From Parascedosporium putredinis (taxonomy: Eukaryota > Ascomycota > Sordariomycetes > Microascales > Microascaceae), in assembly GCA_949357655.1 (NCBI GenBank), contig CASHTG010000015.1:2294001-2358000 (forward strand): a DNA stretch of 64,000 bases. The letters run 5' to 3'. The translations under genes were made by a program, and so were the position numbers. Positions 57,075 to 64,000 of the stretch are shown piece by piece; the stretch's first letter is position 1; the number at the start of each line of letters is the position of its first letter. The notes below the pieces were generated by a model. That model was given only the letters and a program-made list of their open reading frames with translations. It was not told where the DNA came from and did not search any database.

Positions 57075-59398
57075 GATGGTGACTGGGGGTTGCTCTCGTG
57101 GGGTGTGGTCATCTGGCCACCCCCGATCTGCGTCACAGGCAAGGCAGCTGGAAGGGGGAAAGACGAGGTTCAAGGCCAGCTAGCGTGGGCCAGTGTGGGT
57201 GGGTGCTGCGCTTGCTGCACTGGGCCTGCTGGGCTGCTGGGCTGCTGGAGTGCTGGATTGCAGGTCGAGTGCTGACGAAAGTGTTTGATTCGTAATACTG
57301 CCTGTGAAAGTGGAGGCTCGTACCCCACGTCTATTGGCTAATCGCCGAGCAACTTCGAAGAAACGTGGGGCACCACCACGAATACTACGAATGGGTGTGG
57401 CGGCGTTCGGAGCACTGTGCGTGCTGTATTATTACAGGCTCGTGTTAATATTACCAACACTCACATTCTTGATGTTCTCTTTCAAGTTACTCCAAAGGTC
57501 CAGTGCTTCGATCCAGTGGCTTCGATCATTCTTGCACTGGCACGGGCGTCGGGTGGTGGACTCTAGGTTGCCCTCAGTTTCCTCATAATTCCGCACATAG
57601 CAAGGTCGAGGTCGATTATCTTTATCACTGCTTGCCAGAGGAATGAGGATCTTGACGTCCGATCAAGCAGTGAGAGCCGATCCCACTCAAAGCCCTCCGG
57701 CCTCAATTTAGCTGTGAGCCCGAGAATGGGACCCGAGGTTATAGGGCAATTAAAGGTGCCTAATATGATTGATGCTGAATGAGGTCATTTCAACGATCAA
57801 TTGGATCCATGATCAACTGTATTACGGGTGAATACAATAGGTCTACAATGTACAGAGAACTTGACTGAGTTGGCAGGCAACTTGAAGCTGGTGGCCCCCT
57901 CTACTACTATCGGAAGTTTGGCTGGAGCTTCACGGACTATCACATGCAAGCTAAATTTGATCGCCAGCACTCTTGTATGCACCGCCATAGCGCTTCAACA
58001 TCGGCGCTCTCGGCCTACTTGTACGAGCCTCCCATGAAACACCTCGGGCTTCCCATGCTCGTCCCAGGGTATTACATGCCATGCTTGTTTGTAGCAACAT
58101 CTAGGCGAGCGTTTGCGAACGGACGAGTCCGCCCCATCCATTCTCTTCAGTCAAGGTAGTGATCATGCATCTATAGAAGACGGACATCTTAAAACCGGAG
58201 CTGCGGTCCGCTTTGTATTGTAATTAAGCTCGATATCAGATTAAGACCAAACCTGGTTGGCCCTGAGGGAGGGAAGCTGGTCATCTAGTATCGGCCATAC
58301 ATCGCTGTGCCCGTAAGATCAATTGTTGCGGCCAAAAATTCAACTCGGCGGGTTCTTTAACATGATCTACTTTCCGCTCAGCAGCCTGAGAATAGGAAGG
58401 CTCCACGTCTGTCCTTCTGTTGCCGATAAACTAGTCATGACGTGCCTGGCTACGTGGTTTCAGCCCTTTACGCCCCCTAGACCTTTTAACCTTGCGCACC
58501 ATTTAGGAGTACAAACCCGTTTGCTCACGCTTTCACTGTGGAATCTAGGTCAGGATGGCATATCTTTGGTATCCGTGAAAGATGGTATGGCTTTGCTAAC
58601 CTGGAATGTGGCCGCAGCGATCTCGAATCGATCTCAGCTCGGCTTCGAACACCCCTCGCTGTAATAGGGTGTGCGCCCAACTGGCGGTCTGCGGATGGCA
58701 TTCCCTTGTCATCTACGTCCTTTATCTCGCCAGAGTTTCATTCCGCGATTACGGAGGTGGGGTCGGCGCAGTAATTGAACGGTCAAGCCTTTCACTTTCG
58801 GGCGGGGAAGGGAAGAAGGGTTAGGAAATGGTGGCGTGGGACACCCGTGGGTGATGTTGAGCTCTACACTTGATACGAGCATCGGGCGGACCAAGACGTC
58901 TTTCGGGCGATTGAACGTGCCTACGAGGCTATATGGTGTTCCCATTGCGAGTTTAATCATGGTTACTGGATTGCCAGGCTTGTAACAGTGCATGTATATC
59001 TTGTTGCAAAACGGGTTGAAGATGAAAAAGAAAATGAAGAAAATCACAAAGTCCCTTCATATTGTTTAAGCCAGAGTATCAAGGGAACCCGAAATAGACG
59101 ACATAAAACTCCCAAACGCCAGCTAAAAATGCATCCAGCCAGCACAACCAAAGCTTCCCCTACCCAGCGGCACAAACCATGGGAGGCACAACATAAAGAC
59201 CCTTGGTATTTGAAGAGATTTCGTAAACAGACGCAGACACCCTAGAGCCATTTCCCTTGCTTCTAGGGCGGTGGCTCAGGCAGCCCGGCGGGCTCTCGGG
59301 TGGATGAAAGAGTCGGATCAAGAGAAAAAGATGGAATGGATGCGGCGCGAGAGACAGAAGAAGGACAAGAGGGGCAAAAGGAGCACATGACAGCGCTC
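57075..59398. other. Gene-poor interval between membrane protein and CGR1
   Basis: About 2.3 kb with no gene I can support. Tandem GGGCTGCT units lie at 57229-57254, in the 5' flank of the coiled-coil gene. The rest is unremarkable. Confidence 0.4.
57229..57254. repeat. Tandem GGGCTGCT repeat
   Basis: About three tandem units in intergenic DNA upstream of the coiled-coil membrane protein gene. Confidence 0.75.
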
Positions 59399-60004
59399 TT
59401 ACGAGTTGAGCATCTTGTTCCTCTTCTCCCTCCTCTTCAGCCTCTCCACCCTCTTCTTGTGCATCTTTGCCTGGAGCGTCTCGTACCGCTCCTTTTCTTC
59501 CTTGGCCGCCCGCTTATCCTTGATTGCTTGGATCTTCCTCTGTTGCCCCAGAAGAAAAGGTAGTTAGCAACTGAAGATTCGAAACCCATCGCCCGGCGAG
59601 GCTTGGTCTACGACCGAGGGCGCCTGGACTGGCCAAAAGGATGAAGTGGGCTGCTTTTCCCCGCTTACCTGACGTTCAGCTTCCTTCTCGTCCTTCATCT
59701 CCTTTTCCTTGGCCTTGACCGCCGCCATCTCCACCCTCTGCTTCGCTCTCTTCTCGTACGGGGTCAGACCCGAGTTGGGTCGAAACGCCTTCTTTGGTTC
59801 GTGCCATTGCTTGCCTATTGTGCGTGCGCAAGCGTTTAGTTAGTACTGGCAGGTTCACAGGCTGTCCATATAAATCCACGGCACTCTACCCCGATCGGCT
59901 ATGGCCTGGGAAGGGAGAGAGGTTATGATCCTACCGTTCTTGCGCATCCCGAGAGATTTGGTGGGAGCCGCGGTGGGCGCGGGGTCCGCCTGGTCAGCAG
60001 ACAT
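59399..60004 (-). CDS. cgr1: CGR1 family rRNA-processing protein
   Basis: This is a small, highly basic nucleolar protein needed for 60S subunit assembly and pre-rRNA processing in yeast. Three exons (59935-60004, 59669-59814, 59399-59539) join in frame to give 118 residues, the usual size. The product begins MSADQADPAPTAAPTKSLGM. It then has GKQWHEPKKAFRPNSGLTPY, the conserved heart of the family, followed by EKRAKQRVEMAAVKAKEKEM. The C terminus is a run of Lys/Arg/Glu helix ending EKRNKMLNS. Introns begin GTAGGA and GTAAGC and end TAG and CAG, with GCTAAC-like branch sites. It is intact, with no frameshift. Confidence 0.95.
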
Positions 60005-61332
60005 TTTCTCGACAAATGCGTTGGTGTAGACTAAGTATTGGAGATAAAAAGATCGAGGGTCAGAAGGGAAGTTGGCTGTCGGAAAAGGCGATAATAATAA
60101 GTCAAAGATTGGCGGTCATGTAGGTCTTGATATTTTCTTTCCCGAAAGGCTGGCTGGAGACGAATGATGGGCAAAATGCTTGTGAGAAGGGGAAAAAAAA
60201 GTTTCACCGCCTTTGCTGCAATTCGCCGATTGACCCCGCCAGCGCCAGCGCCCCTCTCAAAGTACATCGGCGGCTTGATCCTCAAATCGATTTGATCAAT
60301 TACTTGCGGTCCTGGCTCACTTCAGAACAGCACCTTTAAGCGGCTGGAAGAATAATTGCAGCCAACAGTGAGACAAGTAATATATGTCCACCAAAAAAGC
60401 TAACAAGGATCGCACGGAAAGGTGTTGGTGTCAATCAAAGCCAAGGCCCCTAACCACTTAGGTATACCGTGTTTGACGTCGAGCACCTGGTCAAGATCAA
60501 GGATCAATCAGATATTGAATATTGATTTTCATTATAATTGTCTACGTTGCAGTGTAATAATCGTCTGTTTCCCACCTCTTTCTGAGCTACAACACGAGAT
60601 AGGGCCGATGTCGTAGATAACTGATCCCCAACAAGTGAGTTCCCCGCTGTTCTTTCTCTGAGCTCTTCCTTCACGATTCCCTTGATTCCTCCTGTCGTAC
60701 ACATTCCGATAAAACTATATCCATGAACAAAGATTGGCGAGCCCAACACGAGGTTAGACGCTCGAGATTGGTACAAGACGCACTGGTTTGGTTGTTCCCA
60801 CATGCCATCTCTGCTCCGCCTTGCCCTAGACTCCCCTGTAAAAGCAAAAAAGCCGTTGCTATCTCCAACTTGAGGGTGTCAATAATCTTGGCAAAGGTGT
60901 TCCTCGCCTCCCTCAGTTTCCTCCAGTTGTTGATCGTGCCGAGTCGTGATAACGCCGAAATTAAAGAATACTCCAATAAATATGGCAAACAAAAGTGAAA
61001 ATGATTGCTTGCCAGGTAAAGGTCAACTGCCCATTCATGGGCAGTCACTGGACCCTCCTCTCCCAAACAAATCCCTTGACGCTGGTTATGGGCATCGAAG
61101 CTAAAAGAAAAAAACCCTCACAAGTGAGATTGGGGGAGGGAACGCCCTCTCTCCCTCTCTTCGCCGTGCCCACTCATCCGATTAATTTGCCGCGGCGTCC
61201 TTTGCCCTCCAAAATTGCACAAGCCGACTCAGGCGCTTCGATTTGCTGACCTTAGCCTTTTGTCAGGCTCATCGCAAACCACCTCCATGGAAAGCTTGCT
61301 CCGTTCGCCGTGCGAACTGCTAATGAGTCGGC
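60005..61332. other. CGR1 promoter and proline-rich gene 3' flank
   Basis: Intergenic between two minus-strand genes. No gene is supported; open frames here are short and lack domains. Confidence 0.45.
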
Positions 61333-63967
61333 TCAGGCTAGCCAAACTGGATCGGCGACGGCCAAAGGCGGCTGAGGAGACCGATGCGGGGCGTTGACTG
61401 TGGAATGAGACGGGGGAATGGCATGGGCGTTGTGCGTATAGGCACTCTCTTTCGTCATTGTTGAGTTGCTCGATGTCAACGACGGAATGTCGTCGACCGA
61501 AATCCGAACTTCGGGTCCGGGTTGGCCCATGAGTAGCGATTGGAAGCTCGTCTCCTCGTTTACAGAAGACGGCGCGGTCGATATGCGCTGCGCATCAATC
61601 GACATTGGCGAACGGGGGACGGAAAAGAAGAGCTGTGGCTCATCGAGTAAGGACTGATGGGTGCGTGACAGACGGAGGGCAACTGCAGAGGGCTGATATC
61701 CACGGGCGCAAGCTCACGCGAGGCCAGGATTCTCCGAGGCGACGGTGTGGCAGAGGAGACGGGGGAGCCGTTACCCTGGAAGAGGTTTGCCATGCGAAAA
61801 TGGACTCCTGACAAGTCCTCTTGAATCACCGCATCCTGCAGCGAGGTGGTCGAGCGTTCGGATCGCATCGATCGAGACGACTGTGATTGCAGCTGCGTGG
61901 GGTCTAACCCTGTGAGCGCGGGGCTAGGCTGCTGCGAGACCGCCGGCGATACACTATACAGTTGCGTGACCTCAACCTCGGCATCTGGCTGCGGTTCCGA
62001 GAGAGTTCCTGGTAGAAACTCGTCGCGATCCGAGACTGCGGAGGGCGGAGTATCCTTGTCGCTCACCGACTCGCTCGAGTTGCTACTGGTGTCTTCGTCT
62101 TCCTCCTCGTCCTCTTCAAAGACATCCGCCATAGTGGAGCTACTCCCAAATCGGTGAAGACCAAACCTTGCACCCTCAAACGGTACCATCTCTGGCGCGC
62201 TCTCCGCTCGGCGATGGTAGTGCATACCGGGGCCGCTGAAACCCTTCATGCCCTGGGCACTGTGGAGACGCCGCTTCGTGTTGCCTGCCGCCTTTTGCGC
62301 CGCTTCCCATTCGGGGTTGAGGGGAGAGGGGTGTTGAATGGGCCGAGAGCCGCATCCAGATCAATGACGGGATAAGACGGCTCTTCGTCAAAATCGGATG
62401 CGGGAAGCGCTACTGTGGGCATCTCGTTGGGGGTTAGAGTAATTTCAGGTGTGACGGGTACAAGGTCGGCATCAATCGTGAGGGGATCAGCCAAGTTGTC
62501 GTCAACACCTAAATCCTGGCGCGCGGCAGGGGTTAGATCTGAGAGGACGCAGGATTTGGGACGAGGCTTCGATTTGCGTGTGAGGATAGCACCAGCCCAG
62601 GTCTTGACCTTCTTCCTCGACTTCTTTCCTTTCCTCTTCGCCCGTATGGTTTCCTCGCCCTGCTCTTCAACGACCTCGCTCACCACCGGTTCCGCGACTT
62701 GTTCAGGAGTAGTTGTCTCTTTGACAAGCGGGTCCAGGCCGAAAAATGACCATCGCTTTGGCGTCTTGGTTGGACTGGGCTCTGCAGAGTCTACCGTGTC
62801 GGGGACGTGGCGTAGGGCTGGGATGGAGTTCCGCCTACGGGGCGAGATGTCAACGCCCTCGACATCGAGTGTAGAGGTTGTGCGCTCCAAGACAGCCCCG
62901 GCGGTGCTGGGTCGGGATTCTGACACGTCGCGGGAAAACGGAAGCTCAGTTCGAGGCTTGATCTCCCTCTCCGCCGGCACTGGTGCGGGGTTTGAGATGA
63001 TGCTAGAGATGCTACCAGAAACAGAGTGACCCGGTCGTGCCGTCACGGTGCTGGATGTGTCACTGGAGATGAGGGAGAGGGGACGAGGAATAAACTCGAT
63101 GGTTTCGGAAAACCCGACACGGGCACGAGGGACTGCCTTGGGAGGCGCCGTCGCTACCGTAGGTTGCAGTTCGGGCACCGGGTCCGGCTTAGGGGCTGTC
63201 TCCAAGGCCGCTACTGTCTTGAGAGCAGGCTCGGACTCGGCGGGCTTCAACCGAAGGTTGGGGCTTGGAAGCGCGGGCATATCCTTGCGTGTAAATTCAA
63301 GAGGACTAGTCGGCGCACTGCTTCCCGTAACGCTGCGTTAACCGCGGGAGGCTGCAAGATGATGGACAGGTCATGACTTGAAAGCGCGGCCGAGCGACGA
63401 TGGGCATGTCGGCCTCGTCGGTTCGGCGGGGTTGGAACCCGCTAGTCAATTCGAACTCGGGACGGGTCGGGCTCGAATTCATGATGCTGTCACCACCACG
63501 GATAGACCCCCGACAAACTCGCTCCCTCCACGACGGTGACCGCCGTTGGGGCCATGCCTGGAAGGAGATGGCATTGGCGGAGGCGATTGTGGCGACAAGG
63601 GTGTAAGGAGACCGTTGTCCACTGGTGAGAGCGCCGCGCCAGGATTGAAACTAAAATCTGGGAGTGCGTGAGGCCCAGAACCTCCATCACTTTCTTCCCT
63701 CGACTCATGATCTTTCCGGCCAGTCTCTATTGCTGAGCGGGGACGGCGACCAGTGGCTCGAGAAAATGACGAGGGAGCCGAAGAGGGATTGCGGGCTGGA
63801 AAAACAAAGTGTGGATTCGGAGGAGGGTTGGATCGAGGCGAGGATTGCCGGGATGCTGCTGTAACAGGGTCGTCGAACGAGGGGACAGTTAGAAGACGTG
63901 GGCTGGCGGCGGTCGGGCTAGGTAATGGAGATTCCACGACCCTCGCCGCCTCACAAGTAGTCGCCAT
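61333..63967 (-). CDS. Proline/serine-rich protein, 'cell wall proline-rich' type (many frameshifts)
   Basis: This is a largely disordered protein conserved in filamentous fungi and usually annotated as a cell-wall proline-rich protein; its function is not established. It starts MATTCEAARVVESPLPSPTA at 63967. Recognisable blocks are NPPPNPHFVFPARNPSSAPS, GRRPRSAIET, LPDFSFNPG and HRRGGSEFVGG, then VGFSETIEFIPRPLSLISSD with PGHSVSGSISSII, KRWSFFGLDPLVKE, a Lys/Arg-rich patch (KRKGKKSRKKVKTW) and acidic EEDEEEDEDTSS. The C terminus ends near 61333. I see no signal peptide or GPI site, so wall location is doubtful. Apparent -1 slips lie near 63505, 63415, 63324-63326 (G3 coding), 62274-62277 and 61614-61618 (C5 coding). 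The start codon is 34 bases from the window end, so its promoter lies outside. Confidence 0.8.
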
Positions 63968-64000
63968 CTTTAATCAGCCGCGCTGCGGCAACAAAACGGT

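Noticed and set aside
1..64000. RIP-mutated transposon or CRISPR-like array
   Set aside because: I saw no long AT-rich, TpA-biased blocks, no transposase or reverse-transcriptase motifs and no spaced repeats.

Overview
The window is nuclear DNA from a filamentous ascomycete, most likely a Sordariomycete. The evidence is GC-rich coding sequence, short GT..AG introns (mostly 50-220 bp) with CTAAC-type branch sites, and proteins typical of that class, such as a fungal ELMO protein, an OSH-type sterol-binding protein and a proline-rich wall-associated protein. I placed it by recalled family resemblance only; no database search was possible.

I support 16 protein-coding genes and one tRNA gene. 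In order: an Ams1-type alpha-mannosidase (+); an Env7/STK16-like kinase (-); a CLIP-170-type CAP-Gly protein (-); a membrane-anchored helical-repeat protein (-) divergent from NOP14 (+); a tRNA-Ile(UAU) gene carrying an extra insertion (-); a GPATCH11-like G-patch protein (+) convergent with an ELMO protein (-); the small U2AF subunit (+) convergent with an OSH-type oxysterol-binding protein (-); a large conserved protein of unknown function (-); a GRF-type zinc finger protein (+) convergent with succinate dehydrogenase flavoprotein SDH1 (-); a PX-domain protein of the YPR097W type (-); a coiled-coil single-pass membrane protein (-); the rRNA-processing factor CGR1 (-); and a proline-rich protein (-) that starts 34 bases before the window end. 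I see no mobile element, CRISPR array, secondary-metabolite cluster or horizontally acquired island. The content is ordinary core fungal biology: ribosome biogenesis (NOP14, CGR1), splicing (U2AF, GPATCH11), respiration (SDH1), lipid and membrane traffic (OSH, PX, Env7-like) and cytoskeleton (CLIP, ELMO).

The dominant oddity is technical. Twelve of the 16 protein genes, including normally essential ones, have reading frames interrupted by single-base shifts. Nearly all are -1, and most sit in a homopolymer that is one base too short (C6 read as C5, A6 read as A5, and so on). The clean frames on both sides, conserved motifs and intact splice sites point to uncorrected homopolymer under-calls rather than gene decay, so conceptual translations from this sequence are truncated. 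Four genes are intact: Ams1, the helical-repeat protein, the GRF protein and CGR1.

The most biologically unusual item is the tRNA-Ile(UAU) gene at 20518-20695. It has acceptor, D, anticodon and T arms, a hairpin intron after the anticodon, and a second insertion of about 80-90 nt between the anticodon and T arms. Long gene-poor stretches (29.9-34.7, 38.3-43.2, 52.9-55.8 and 57.1-59.4 kb) hold simple repeats and scattered GGATGGAT-type motifs but no gene I can support.
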